From: Burkholderia territorii
Lineage (GTDB): Bacteria > Pseudomonadota > Gammaproteobacteria > Burkholderiales > Burkholderiaceae
Assembly: GCF_902833055.1 (NCBI RefSeq)
Contig: NZ_CADFEJ010000023.1
Location: forward strand, 1 to 64,000
Direction: 5' to 3'
DNA: 64,000 bases
Shown in pieces: positions 50,361-58,985 of the stretch; position 1 is the first letter of the stretch, and every line of letters starts with the position of its first letter. A program made the position numbers and the translations under genes. Below the pieces are notes generated by a model. That model was given only the letters and a program-made list of their open reading frames with translations. It did no database searches and had not been told where the DNA came from.

Positions 50361-50396
50361 AAAATGCCCCCGCACGACTTGAGCTCGCGCGGGGGC
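50361..50396 (-). terminator. Rho-independent terminator of bceS
   Basis: On the minus strand an 8-bp stem GCCCCCGC/GCGGGGGC (arms 50389-50396 and 50366-50373) is followed by ATTTT (50361-50365). It lies just past the bceS stop. Confidence 0.8.
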
Positions 50397-50418
50397 CGGG
50401 CGTGCCGTAACGGTGCGT

Positions 50419-51594
50419 TCAGGCAGCCTGTTCCGGGGCCGGTGCGACGACGCGGGGCGCGCGCGTCGGCTTCAGGCTGGCCGACCACATCATCGCCGGG
50501 CGTTCGAACAGCCGGTAGAACAGGTAAGCGACCGGAATCGCGGCGGCCATGAATGCAACCGACGGCCAGATCGACAGTTGCAGTTCGGAGTGGAACAGCA
50601 CCGAGCCGAGGCAGACGAACAGCGGCAGGTGGATCAGATACAGCGAGTAGCTGAAGTCGCCGAACCACCCGAGCACGCGCAGGAGCGGCGTCGGGCGCGG
50701 CGGGCAGGCGAGCGCGCGGTACAGGAAGCACGCGAAGCCGGCGGCCCACAGCTGGAACGCGCCGTACTGGCCGAAATGGAACGCGCCGCAGCCCGCGGCC
50801 AGCAGCGCGGCGGCCGCGAGGTACCACGCGCGCGACGGCACGGCGGCGGTGCCGCGCGCCGGTTGCGCGCGCACGTCGGCGATCCATGCGCCGACCGTCC
50901 AGGACAGCCAGTACGACGTGAAGAACTGCAGGTCGTGCCGTTCGAGCAGCCACGCCGACGCGACGTTGACGAGCGCGACGGCCGCCACGATGGCCGGCAT
51001 GCCGATGCGCCGGCGCAGCGCGAACAGCAGCGGGTAGATCGCATAGAACTGCACTTCGAGCGACAGTGTCCACAACGCGCCGTTCGATCCGTACGTATAG
51101 CCGGCGACGCCCTGCAGCGAGAACAGGTTCACGAGGAACGCGGTGACGCCGACATCGCGGATCTTGTGGCTGACCGGCGCGATCTGCAGGCTCACCGCGT
51201 CCATCGCAAGCGTGAACAGCAGCGCGGCGAGCAGCACCGGATAGATGCGGGCGAAGCGGCGCGCCCAGAAGTTGGGCGCATCGAGCCGATACGCGGGGTT
51301 GGCCGCCAGCTTGAGCGCCGCGTTGCGGTGAATGCAGTAACCGCTGATCACGAAGAAGATCGGCACGCCGGCGGAGCCCCAGGCGAACGGGAAGGTCAGG
51401 TAGCCGGCGATCACGCTCGGGCTGAGTGCATGACCGTAAGCATGATGGAAGCTCTGCATGCCGACCCAGACGACCTGACGGCAGTGGAAATAGGCGACGA
51501 GCAGCGCCGCGAAGCCGCGCATCGCGTCGATCACGTGTTCCTTGTGGTCGGCGACGGGCGGCGCGGCCAAAGACGATCCGCTGAAAGCTTGCAT
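50419..51594 (-). CDS. bceS: acyltransferase 3 family membrane protein
   Basis: The 391-residue protein has about ten spans. Motifs are HVIDAMRGFAALLVAYFHCR with the conserved Arg and His, WGSAGVPIFFVISGYCIHR, FWARRFARIYPVLL and ALWTLSLEVQFYAIYP. Likely an O-acetyltransferase for cepacian units. AAGGA lies about 11 bases upstream of the ATG. It is transcribed against bceR and ends in its own terminator. Confidence 0.9.
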   Translation of the reverse strand: MQAFSGSSLAAPPVADHKEHVIDAMRGFAALLVAYFHCRQVVWVGMQSFHHAYGHALSPSVIAGYLTFPFAWGSAGVPIFFVISGYCIHRNAALKLAANPAYRLDAPNFWARRFARIYPVLLAALLFTLAMDAVSLQIAPVSHKIRDVGVTAFLVNLFSLQGVAGYTYGSNGALWTLSLEVQFYAIYPLLFALRRRIGMPAIVAAVALVNVASAWLLERHDLQFFTSYWLSWTVGAWIADVRAQPARGTAAVPSRAWYLAAAALLAAGCGAFHFGQYGAFQLWAAGFACFLYRALACPPRPTPLLRVLGWFGDFSYSLYLIHLPLFVCLGSVLFHSELQLSIWPSVAFMAAAIPVAYLFYRLFERPAMMWSASLKPTRAPRVVAPAPEQAA

Positions 51595-51807
51595 GCGATT
51601 CGATTCCTTGCGACGGATGAAGGGGATGGTCCAATCGTAATGCGCAAGAATTCGATCGAATGAATAAAAAAATCCCGGCGGTAAATGATGTCGTTTCAGA
51701 TGGTGGTGTTATTCAGGTCTGAAAGCGGTTTCGCCGCCGCCACAATTATTTGCCGATTTTTTTCTGATAGTTTGAAGCTCCAGTTGATTGATGCAAGGAG
51801 CGGCAAG

Positions 51808-51951
51808 ATGGACATGCATTGGATCGCGAGCGCGGCAGTACTGCTGGTCATGGCCGTGCTGTCGGCATACCGCGAGGCGCTGAAGAACGAGCCGATTCGC
51901 CCGGGGCTCGAGCGGGGCGGCGTCCCGTATATCGAGGAATTCGATTCGTAA
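51808..51951 (+). CDS. small membrane protein of unknown function, 47 residues
   Basis: ATG 51808 is preceded by AAGGAG at good spacing. The peptide MDMHWIASAAVLLVMAVLSA has one membrane span and ends in a polar tail (PIRPGLERGGVPYIEEFDS). It lies between bceS (opposite strand) and bceT (same strand) in AT-rich DNA and could be a helper of polymer export or its own unit. A longer frame from 51685 lacks a start signal. I know no family. Confidence 0.6.
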   Translation: MDMHWIASAAVLLVMAVLSAYREALKNEPIRPGLERGGVPYIEEFDS

Positions 51952-52179
51952 GAATTTGTATCCGGGAAATCGGTAATTTGTTTATGTCCGGATGCCGGGT
52001 TCGGCAATATCGACCGGATTCACGGATTATCCGTTTTCTGGAAACATGGGCAATAGGTCCATATCGAAAATGAGCGGAGTGGAATTGGCCGTGCCGCCGG
52101 TTCTCGATATGCCGTTCGAAAAACAATCGCGCCGGGTCGCGCAGCGATGCGGCGCAGTCAACGCAATCAGGATGCGAAC

Positions 52180-53067
52180 ATGTTGAAAGTCACCAAGGCC
52201 GTGTTCCCCGTTGCCGGTCTCGGCACGCGGTTCCTCCCGGCAACGAAGGCGAGCCCGAAGGAAATGCTGCCCGTCGTCGACAAGCCGCTGATCCAGTACG
52301 CGGTCGAGGAAGCGATCAACGCCGGTATCACCGAGATGATCTTCGTGACGGGGCGTAGCAAGCGCGCGATCGAGGATCACTTCGACAAGTCCTACGAGAT
52401 CGAGGCCGAGCTCGAGGCGCGCGGCAAGGAAAAGCTGCTCGAGCTCGTGCGCGGCATCAAGCCGAGCCACGTGAACTGCTTCTACGTGCGCCAGCCGGAG
52501 GCGCTCGGCCTCGGCCACGCGGTGCTGTGCGCGGAAAAGCTTGTGCACGGCGAGCCGTTCGCGGTGATTCTCGCCGACGACCTGCTGCACGGCGAGCAGC
52601 CGGTGCTCAAGCAGCTCGTCGACGTGTTCGACCACTATCACAGCTCGGTGATCGGGGTCGAGACGATTCCGCGCGAGGACAGCCGCTCGTACGGCGTCGT
52701 CGAAGGCCGCGAGTGGGAAGAGGACATCATCAAGCTGTCGGGCATCATCGAGAAGCCGGCGCCGGAAGACGCGCCGTCGAACCTCGGCGTGGTGGGCCGC
52801 TACGTGTTCATGCCGACGATCTTCGATCACCTGCGCAAGCTCAAGCCGGGCGCCGGCGGCGAGCTGCAGCTCACCGACGCGATCCAGACGCTGCTCGCGA
52901 ACGAACAGGTGCTCGCGTATCGCTACTACGGCACGCGTTTCGATTGCGGCAGCAAGATCGGCTACCTCAAGGCGACCGTCGAGCTCGCACTCCAGCATCC
53001 GGAAGTGAGCCGCGAATTCGAGGCGTACCTGCGTACCTGCCTGCCCGCGCTGGCTGCCGTCGCGTAA
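52180..53067 (+). CDS. bceT: UTP-glucose-1-phosphate uridylyltransferase
   Basis: The 295-residue GalU-type enzyme makes UDP-glucose, a precursor of UDP-glucuronic acid and other cepacian sugars. The nucleotide motif is [32 protein letters not shown] and the metal/substrate aspartate in VILADDLL are diagnostic. AGGA lies before ATG 52180; an in-frame start 11 codons earlier is not supported. A terminator follows. Confidence 0.95.
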   Translation: MLKVTKAVFPVAGLGTRFLPATKASPKEMLPVVDKPLIQYAVEEAINAGITEMIFVTGRSKRAIEDHFDKSYEIEAELEARGKEKLLELVRGIKPSHVNCFYVRQPEALGLGHAVLCAEKLVHGEPFAVILADDLLHGEQPVLKQLVDVFDHYHSSVIGVETIPREDSRSYGVVEGREWEEDIIKLSGIIEKPAPEDAPSNLGVVGRYVFMPTIFDHLRKLKPGAGGELQLTDAIQTLLANEQVLAYRYYGTRFDCGSKIGYLKATVELALQHPEVSREFEAYLRTCLPALAAVA

Positions 53068-53404
53068 GCAGCCGCGCTGCTCCATTGTTTCAGGTGGTGG
53101 TTGTTCCGTTGGCCCCGGCTGCCTCGTGCGTCGGGGCTTTTTTGCGTGTGGACGACGCGCGGGCGGGCGGCGTCGGGTGAGCGGCGGTGCCGGTTGCGGG
53201 CGGATTCGTGCGGGTGATTGCGCGAAGATTCCGGTATGCCGCCGGACGGCGATGCCGGTTCTGGCGCGTCGTGCGTTGAGCGGTGCGCCGGATGCCGGAC
53301 ACCTGACGTCGCGGCGATGAAACCATTGCCGGCGCGCCGGTCGTGTACGTGCCGATGAGCGACGGCTGCCGCCTGGCTGCGTCGCGTTCGCGCCGGTATC
53401 GCGC
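53068..53404. other. 337-bp gap between bceT and bceU
   Basis: Apart from the bceT terminator at 53112-53143 I see no gene, strong repeat or promoter. The two flanking genes converge. Confidence 0.55.
53112..53143 (+). terminator. Rho-independent terminator of bceT
   Basis: Stem GCCCCG/CGGGGC (53112-53117 and 53132-53137) followed by six T, 45 bp after the stop. Confidence 0.85.
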
Positions 53405-54523
53405 TCAGCGCGGCGACGTGCTCGGCCGCGTGACGAAGTACCGGGCGAGCATCGCGGCGATCGGCTTCTTGAGATCGAGCAGGCGCCTTTCCAGATAGCG
53501 CCACGACAGGTGCGCGAGCAGCACGGCGAGCGCGAACTGCAGCACTTCGGGCAGCACTTCCCGGACGATTCCGGGCATCGGCACGTGCGCGAACAGCGCG
53601 GGCATCTCGCCGAAACGTGCCGGAATCAGGTTGTGGAACAGGTAGAAGCCGTAGCTGATCGTGCCGAGATAGACGAGCGGCGCCCAGTCGAGCAGTGCCA
53701 CGGCCGGATGGTCAGGCTCGGTGACGATCCACAGCATCAGCGCGCCGAGCGACGCGGACAAGCCGAGATCAACGAGCCCCGTCACGATGTCCGGCAGCAT
53801 CGTGAACGCGGGCAGCGCGAGGAAGAACACGACGCCGGCGGCGCCGAGCCAGCCGGGCGGAATGCGGCGGACGACGCTCTGGCCGCGATCGGCGAGCGCC
53901 ATCGCACCGACGCCGCCCAGCGCGATCAGCGCGAAATTCCACGGGGAAAACGCGTAGATCAGCACCGGCGATGCATCGAGCGCGTAGAGCGCGAGATGCG
54001 CGAACGCGCACAGCACGACGGCCGCGACGCCGAGCGCGACGTGGCGGGCGGCCGGCACCGCGAGCAGCGTGAGCGGCGCAATCAGATAGAACTGCTGTTC
54101 AACCGCGAGGCTCCAGAAGTGCGACGTGGAGCCCGGCCAGCCGTCCTTCACGACGCCGATCCAGTAATTCGACAGGAACGTCGCGTGCCACGCGAGCCCG
54201 AGATTGACGCCGCGCTGGTAGAACAGCGCGTGCGCGATCGCGAGCGCGGCGAGCAGCAGGTAATAGACGGGAAAAATCCGCAGCGCGCGCTTCGCGAGGA
54301 ACAGCGCCAGCGCATGGCGGCGCGTCATCGTGCCGCATTCGATCGCCTGACGGTTGCGATGCAGTTCGCCGACGATCAGGAATCCGCTGATGAAGAAGAA
54401 CGTCCACACACCGAGCTTGCCGACGTCGACAGCGAGGACGTGGCCTTTGTGGGACAGGAAAACGAGGATGACGGCGATGGCTCGCAGGCCGTCGAGTCCT
54501 TTGACGTATCTGACTTCGCGCAT
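53405..54523 (-). CDS. bceU: acyltransferase 3 family membrane protein
   Basis: The 372-residue protein is the third acyltransferase-3 of the cluster. Motifs are [52 protein letters not shown] and FWSLAVEQQFYLIAP. About ten spans. The start at 54523 gives the normal short lead MREVRYVKG, though its ribosome site is poor. Closes the bce-II region; it is divergent from the HU-H1 hybrid gene. Confidence 0.88.
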   Translation of the reverse strand: MREVRYVKGLDGLRAIAVILVFLSHKGHVLAVDVGKLGVWTFFFISGFLIVGELHRNRQAIECGTMTRRHALALFLAKRALRIFPVYYLLLAALAIAHALFYQRGVNLGLAWHATFLSNYWIGVVKDGWPGSTSHFWSLAVEQQFYLIAPLTLLAVPAARHVALGVAAVVLCAFAHLALYALDASPVLIYAFSPWNFALIALGGVGAMALADRGQSVVRRIPPGWLGAAGVVFFLALPAFTMLPDIVTGLVDLGLSASLGALMLWIVTEPDHPAVALLDWAPLVYLGTISYGFYLFHNLIPARFGEMPALFAHVPMPGIVREVLPEVLQFALAVLLAHLSWRYLERRLLDLKKPIAAMLARYFVTRPSTSPR

Positions 54524-54700
54524 GAAGGCATCCGGGGCACTGAGCGAGGTCAGTATAGGTGCGCAAATATCGAACGTAATTCGCGATCCGGTGCGTTTGG
54601 ACGTATACGTGAAGGCGTTTTTCGATGCCGGCGCGCCGTCGAAGTCGGTCGCGCGCAACAAAACCTGCGGGAAACCCCGCGAAAACGCATAAAAGTACTG

Positions 54701-54761
54701 CACGAAGCGTCGAGGCGCTTGTAGAATCCGGCGTTGAAGCGCGCGCGTTGCACGCTTCGTG
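54701..54761. promoter_or_regulatory. 10-bp inverted repeat in the HU-H1 gene upstream region
   Basis: CACGAAGCGT (54701-54710) and ACGCTTCGTG (54752-54761) are perfect inverted copies 41 bases apart, ending 30 bp before the ATG. TAGAAT (54722-54727) between them is a possible -10. It may be a looped operator or a long 5' stem. Confidence 0.4.
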
Positions 54762-54791
54762 TATCCAACGACCACACCTGGTAGGAGAAAC

Positions 54792-55241
54792 ATGGCGACT
54801 TCCGCAAAAAAGGTGGCCAAGAAGGCTGCCGCACCGGCGACCAAGAAAGTGGCTGCCAAAAAGGCTGCGCCCGCGAAGAAAGTAGTGGCCAAGAAGGCTG
54901 TCGCGAAGGCAGCACCGGCTGCTCCGACGCCGCTGAAGGACAAGTTCACGAAGGCATCGCTCGCAACGCACATCGCTGAGCGCGCAGCTGTCGAAGTGAA
55001 GGCGGTCAAGGCGGTCCTCGCCGCACTCGAGAACGTCGTGCTGGGCTCGGTTCACAAGAAGGGCGCAGGCGAATTCACGCTGCCGGGTCTGCTGAAGATC
55101 ACGGCACAAGTCGTGCCGGCGAAGAAGAAGCGCTTCGGCAAGGATCCGTTCACGGGCGAAGAGCGCTGGTTCCCGGCGAAGCCGGCCAGCGTGCGCGTGA
55201 AGGCACGTGCGCTGAAGAAGCTGAAGGACGCGGCTGCGTAA
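54792..55241 (+). CDS. HU-family DNA-binding protein with N-terminal histone H1-like Lys/Ala tail
   Basis: The product has 149 residues. The first 50 or so are repeats of the KKAAAP and KKVAAKKAAPAKK kind, the basic low-complexity composition of histone H1 C-terminal tails. The remainder (LKDKFTKASLATHIAERAAV ... GEFTLPGLLKI ... VRVKARALKKLKDAA) is an HU/IHF-like domain. Canonical HU is about 90 residues, so this is a tailed form. It would bind and compact DNA in the nucleoid. AGGAG stands before the ATG, and a terminator follows. Confidence 0.9.
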   Translation: MATSAKKVAKKAAAPATKKVAAKKAAPAKKVVAKKAVAKAAPAAPTPLKDKFTKASLATHIAERAAVEVKAVKAVLAALENVVLGSVHKKGAGEFTLPGLLKITAQVVPAKKKRFGKDPFTGEERWFPAKPASVRVKARALKKLKDAAA

Positions 55242-55293
55242 TGCAGCGTGACGGTCGCCGAATGCATGTCGGCGGCCGTTGCGATGTCCGACG

Positions 55294-55326
55294 ATCCCCG
55301 TACGCGAAAGCGTGCGGGGATTTTTA
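55294..55326 (+). terminator. Rho-independent terminator of the HU-H1 gene
   Basis: 12-bp stem ATCCCCGTACGC/GCGTGCGGGGAT (55294-55305 and 55310-55321) with one G-T pair and loop GAAA, followed by TTTT. Confidence 0.9.
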
Positions 55327-55500
55327 TTGCGCCGCGCAAATGGCGCGTACGCGCCGGTATCGCGCGGCGCGAATACGGCACGACGTGACGCGTATCGCGT
55401 ACTGCGGGCCGCTTGCGCCGATGACCGAATCGGCGTGTTCGTGCCGGCGCGCGGCTGGCCATCGCCGCATGCGGCGCGCAGGTCGCGCGGAGCTCGAATC

Positions 55501-56301
55501 ATGAACGCGACGAGCGTTCCCGCCGGGATCGCCGACCAGGTGACGGCTGCTTGCGCCTTGCTCGACCGGCATCTCGGCGTGACGCTTCAGGCGGTGCATC
55601 TGTTCGGCTCGGCGCTCGACGGCGGGCTGAAGCCGCGCAGCGACATCGACCTGCTGGTGACGGTGGCCGCCTCGCCGGGCGACGCGGTGCGGCGTGCGCT
55701 GATGCTCGATTTGCTCGACGTGTCCGCGCCGCCGCAGTGCGATGCACGCATGCGCGCGCTGGAAGTCACCGTGCTCGTGCGCGACGACGTGGTGCCGTGG
55801 CGTCATCCGGCCCGGCGCGAACTGCAATTCGGCGAATGGCTGCGCCGCGATCTGCGCGCGGGTATCGTCGAACCGGCGTGCGTCGATCACGATCTCGCGA
55901 TTCTGCTGACGAAGGTTCGGCAGCACGACGTTGCGCTGCGCGGGCCGCGCGCGGCCGCATGGTTCGACGCGGTGCCCGCACGCGATTTCATCGCCGCGCT
56001 CCGCGCGACGGTTGCGCAGTGGGACGCGGAGCCGGACTGGCGCGGCGACGAATGCAACGTCGTGCTCGCGCTCGCACGCGTCTGGTACAGCGCCGCGACC
56101 GGCAGGATCGCGCCGAAGGATGTCGCCGCGGCATGGGCGCTGGAGCGCCTGCCCGACACGTACCGGCCCGTCTTGTCGGCTGCACGTGCCGTGTATCTGC
56201 ACGGCGACGGTGACGGGGCCGGCACGCTGTTGTCGGGCAGACCGGTTGTCGCATTCGTGCGTGACGTGCGACGGATCGTCGAAGCCATGTTGCCGGCATA
56301 G
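55501..56301 (+). CDS. AadA-like aminoglycoside 3''(9)-O-nucleotidyltransferase
   Basis: The 266-residue protein resembles chromosomal AadA (about 262 residues) along its whole length. Visible features are the nucleotidyltransferase motif HLFGSALDGGLKPRSDIDLL, VPWRHPARRELQFGEWLRRD, VDHDLAILLTKVRQHDVAL and the late GDECNVVLALARVWYS. Such enzymes transfer AMP from ATP to streptomycin and spectinomycin. It has no integron or insertion-sequence context and matches its surroundings in base composition, so it is likely an ancestral chromosomal gene. GGAG stands before the ATG. Confidence 0.88.
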   Translation: MNATSVPAGIADQVTAACALLDRHLGVTLQAVHLFGSALDGGLKPRSDIDLLVTVAASPGDAVRRALMLDLLDVSAPPQCDARMRALEVTVLVRDDVVPWRHPARRELQFGEWLRRDLRAGIVEPACVDHDLAILLTKVRQHDVALRGPRAAAWFDAVPARDFIAALRATVAQWDAEPDWRGDECNVVLALARVWYSAATGRIAPKDVAAAWALERLPDTYRPVLSAARAVYLHGDGDGAGTLLSGRPVVAFVRDVRRIVEAMLPA

Positions 56302-56439
56302 CAGCGAGAGACCGGCCGCCGCGCGCGATTGCGTCGCGGCGTGATGCAATCCCGTCGACGGTCGCCGTCATGCGCGTCTCTTGCGCGCTCCACGAGCGTG
56401 CCGATGCCGGCCGAAGGCAGCCGCCACGCCCGCGCCTCG

Positions 56440-56913
56440 TCAGCCCGCCGTGCCCGCGTAGGCGGCCTCCAGCGCGGCGACGTCGAACTTCGTCATCTGC
56501 ATCATGGCCGCGGCCACGCGCGCCGCCTTCACCTCGTCGCGATCGGTCATCATCGGGATCAGCGCGTCGGGCACGATCTGCCACGAGACACCGAAGCGGT
56601 CACGCAGCCAGCCGCAGCCGTCGGCCGTGCCGCCGTTGTCGAGCAGCGCGCTCCAGTAGCGGTCGAGTTCCGCCTGGTCGGCGCAGCTGATCATCAGCGA
56701 GATCGCGTGGTTGAAGGTTTCGGTGCGCGGGTGGCTCATCGCGATGAACGGCTGCCCGAACAGCTCGAATTCGACCATGCGGGTGCCGTCCGTGCCGGCG
56801 ATCGCCGTGACGCGCACGACGCGCGAGTTCGGGAAAATGCCCGCATAGAAGGCCGCGGCTTCTTCGGCTTCGGTCGCGTACCAGAGGAACGGCGTGATCT
56901 TCTGAATCGTCAT
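56440..56913 (-). CDS. VOC family protein (PhnB / 3-demethylubiquinone methyltransferase-like)
   Basis: The 157-residue protein opens with IQKITPFLWYATEAEEAAAFYAGIFPNS and contains FELFGQPFIAMSHPRTETFNHAISL and RFGVSWQIVPDAL, the DUF1338-like/PhnB pattern of small VOC proteins. No catalytic role can be assigned. AGGAG precedes ATG 56913; the longer upstream frame has no such site. A candidate promoter is present upstream. Confidence 0.87.
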   Translation of the reverse strand: MTIQKITPFLWYATEAEEAAAFYAGIFPNSRVVRVTAIAGTDGTRMVEFELFGQPFIAMSHPRTETFNHAISLMISCADQAELDRYWSALLDNGGTADGCGWLRDRFGVSWQIVPDALIPMMTDRDEVKAARVAAAMMQMTKFDVAALEAAYAGTAG

Positions 56914-57006
56914 GGAGCGTCTCCTGTCGGATGTCGGTGAGGGGCGCGGCAATCTGCGTGCCGCCATCGATACGACGGACGAAGGCCGTCGAAATCGACA
57001 CGTCGA

Positions 57007-57036
57007 AGCATAGTGCTTCGTGTCGCGGTATCGAAA
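57007..57036 (-). promoter_or_regulatory. candidate promoter of the VOC gene
   Basis: On the minus strand TTTCGA (57031-57036) and TATGCT (57007-57012) are 18 bases apart. The -10 sits in the palindrome 57004-57020, which could be an operator. Confidence 0.4.
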
Positions 57037-57304
57037 TCGGCGATGTGGACGGTCAGGCGTCCATTGCGATGAGGGATCTCGTTGTCGCGCGTCAGGCTGA
57101 CATGGAGTGAGCGGTTCGCGCGACGGCGTGAACGGGATCGTGCCGTATGTAGCCGTCGTAGCCGTCGGACAGCGAGGGATGTCTCGATGCCTCTGGACGG
57201 GCATCCGGCGCACGACAGGCGGTCCTGGAGCCGCTCCCGGCCCGTTGCCTTACCGCAGGCCCGCGACGCGATCGCCGTTCGCCCGGCCGCTGCCGGCAGC
57301 GGAC

Positions 57305-57345
57305 GAAAAAAAACCAGCCACGGCCGAAACCGGTGACTGGTTTTG
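57305..57345 (-). terminator. Rho-independent terminator of the porin gene
   Basis: On the minus strand the arms around AACCAGTCACCGG and CCGTGGCTGGTT pair with one mismatch and are followed by a run of eight T (57306-57313). It lies just after the porin stop. Confidence 0.82.
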
Positions 57346-57396
57346 CAGTTCGGCGACATGGCGTCGGAGACGCCATGCATGCCGGAAACGTACTTC

Positions 57397-58557
57397 TTAG
57401 AACTTGTGGCGAATGCCGACTGCGACCATCTCGGCCGAGCTCTTGCCGGCGAAGCCGTACGAAGCGATCGACGCTTGTGCGGTTTGCGTCGTGGTGGCGT
57501 CGACGCGCTGCGTGCCGCTCGCGTGCTGGTATGCGCCAACCAGATAGACGTCCGTGCGCTTCGACAGCGAGTAGTCCGCGCCGATGCCGACCTGATGGTA
57601 CTTCGCGTCCGTGTCGCCGCTCGCCTTCGTGTACGAGTAGCCGAGGCCCAGCAGCAGCGGCGGCGTGACCTGGTACGTCACGAACGCACGGCCCGTGTTG
57701 TACTTCTCCGTCGACGTGAAGCCCGAGAACGCGTCCGGCTTGTACTGTGCGTTGCTGTAGCCGAGGCCGAACGTCACCGGGCCGAGTGCGTACTGGCCAG
57801 CGACTTGCGCGATGGCGATCGACTTCGCCGTTGCGTAACCCGAGTTGATCGGGCCGTCGAAGATCGCGTCGGACGTCGTCGACGTCCAGGTGGTGCGGCC
57901 GAGCGTCGTCGTCGGCGACGGGTTCGCTGCGTAGAAGTAGCCTGCTGCAACGCCGACCGGGCCGTTGTTGTAGGCAGCCGCGACCGACCACGTCTGGCCC
58001 GAACCCGTCTTGCCTGCGACACCGCCGAGCGCGTACATGCCTTCGACCTGGAAGCCTGCCCAGACCGGCGACGTGTACTTGATTGCGTTGCTGACGCGCA
58101 GCGAGTTGTCGTTGTTGTCGACGTCGCCCGGCGTTGCCATCACGCTGCCGAAGTAGTTGTCAGCCGTGACTGCCTGGACCAGGTCGACCAGCGGGTCGTA
58201 CTGGCGGCCAAGCGTCAGCGTACCGTACTGGGCGCTTTCGAGGCCGACGTATGCCTGACGACCGAACATGCGATTGCCTTGGCCCAGGTGGCCCGTGCCC
58301 GGATCGAAACCGTTTTCCAACTGGAAGATCGCCTTCAGGCCACCGCCGAGGTCTTCAGCGCCTTTCAGGCCCCAACGGCTGCCCTGCAGGTTGCCCGACA
58401 GCATTTGCCACGAGTTGTTGGCTTGGCCGTTGTTGCCGTGAACCCATGCGATCGACGTATCGATCACGCCGTACAGCGTGACGCTCGACTGAGCGTGAGC
58501 AGCGCCAGCGGCGCCCAGCAGGGCGAGCGAGAGGGTCGAGAGTGCGAGTTTCTTCAT
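57397..58557 (-). CDS. Gram-negative general porin (OpcP/Omp38-type)
   Basis: The 386-residue outer-membrane protein has a signal peptide (MKKLALSTLSLALLGAAG ... AHA before Gln-Ser, cleavage near residue 23). The mature opening QSSVTLYGVIDTSIAWVHG and the final strand VAVGIRHKF with terminal Phe are diagnostic of trimeric 16-strand beta-proteobacterial porins. GGAGAT lies before the ATG. It is monocistronic, with its own terminator. Substrate selectivity cannot be read from sequence. Confidence 0.94.
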   Translation of the reverse strand: MKKLALSTLSLALLGAAGAAHAQSSVTLYGVIDTSIAWVHGNNGQANNSWQMLSGNLQGSRWGLKGAEDLGGGLKAIFQLENGFDPGTGHLGQGNRMFGRQAYVGLESAQYGTLTLGRQYDPLVDLVQAVTADNYFGSVMATPGDVDNNDNSLRVSNAIKYTSPVWAGFQVEGMYALGGVAGKTGSGQTWSVAAAYNNGPVGVAAGYFYAANPSPTTTLGRTTWTSTTSDAIFDGPINSGYATAKSIAIAQVAGQYALGPVTFGLGYSNAQYKPDAFSGFTSTEKYNTGRAFVTYQVTPPLLLGLGYSYTKASGDTDAKYHQVGIGADYSLSKRTDVYLVGAYQHASGTQRVDATTTQTAQASIASYGFAGKSSAEMVAVGIRHKF

Positions 58558-58985
58558 CGTTGAGTATCTCCACGCAAATGAATCGTCATTCGTTATTTGT
58601 TGCGGATTGGAGAATAGCTCAGTGCCATACATGCAAGAAAGCTTAAAAAATAAAGTGTCGCGAAAAGGTAACGGCAGGAAAAAGTCCATATATATCAAGG
58701 ACATCAAGAACTGTTCCTCTTTTTGAAATAGTTGACAATTGCTGCGCTGCGATTGTTGCAGCAACCGGTGCATCTGGCAGAGGAAGCGGGTGTTTTGCGG
58801 GTTCGCGCGCGGAAATCGAGGCAAGCAAACGTTTGCCGTTGCAGCGCGCATCGCGTGCCGGTGCAAAGAACGCATCAACGATCGGGAATGCCTCGCGGGC
58901 AGGACGGTTGCGAAAACACAGGCGGTCGCGTAGTTAGCGCCGCCTCGCGCGTGGCGCGTCGGCGGCGCAGGGCGTGCGTCGGCAG
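58558..58985. other. 428-bp AT-rich gap between the porin and YihY-family genes
   Basis: The half nearest the porin start is AT-rich (58580-58740) and should hold the porin promoter and upstream control sites. A 7-bp inverted repeat TTGCTGC/GCAGCAA lies near 58739-58764. No coding frame is convincing, and no clear -35/-10 pair stands out. Confidence 0.55.

Larger units (their letters stand above)
49994..50418. other. 425-bp gap between bceR and bceS
   Basis: It contains the bceR-side hairpin at 50045-50079 and the minus-strand terminator of bceS at 50361-50396. A minus-strand frame at about 50111-50359 exists but has no ribosome site or recognisable product. I see nothing else. Confidence 0.55.
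56914..57396. other. 483-bp gap between the VOC gene and the porin gene
   Basis: It contains a candidate minus-strand promoter at 57007-57036, a short palindrome CGAAGCA-TAG-TGCTTCG at 57004-57020 and the porin terminator at 57305-57345. No coding frame is convincing. Confidence 0.55.
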
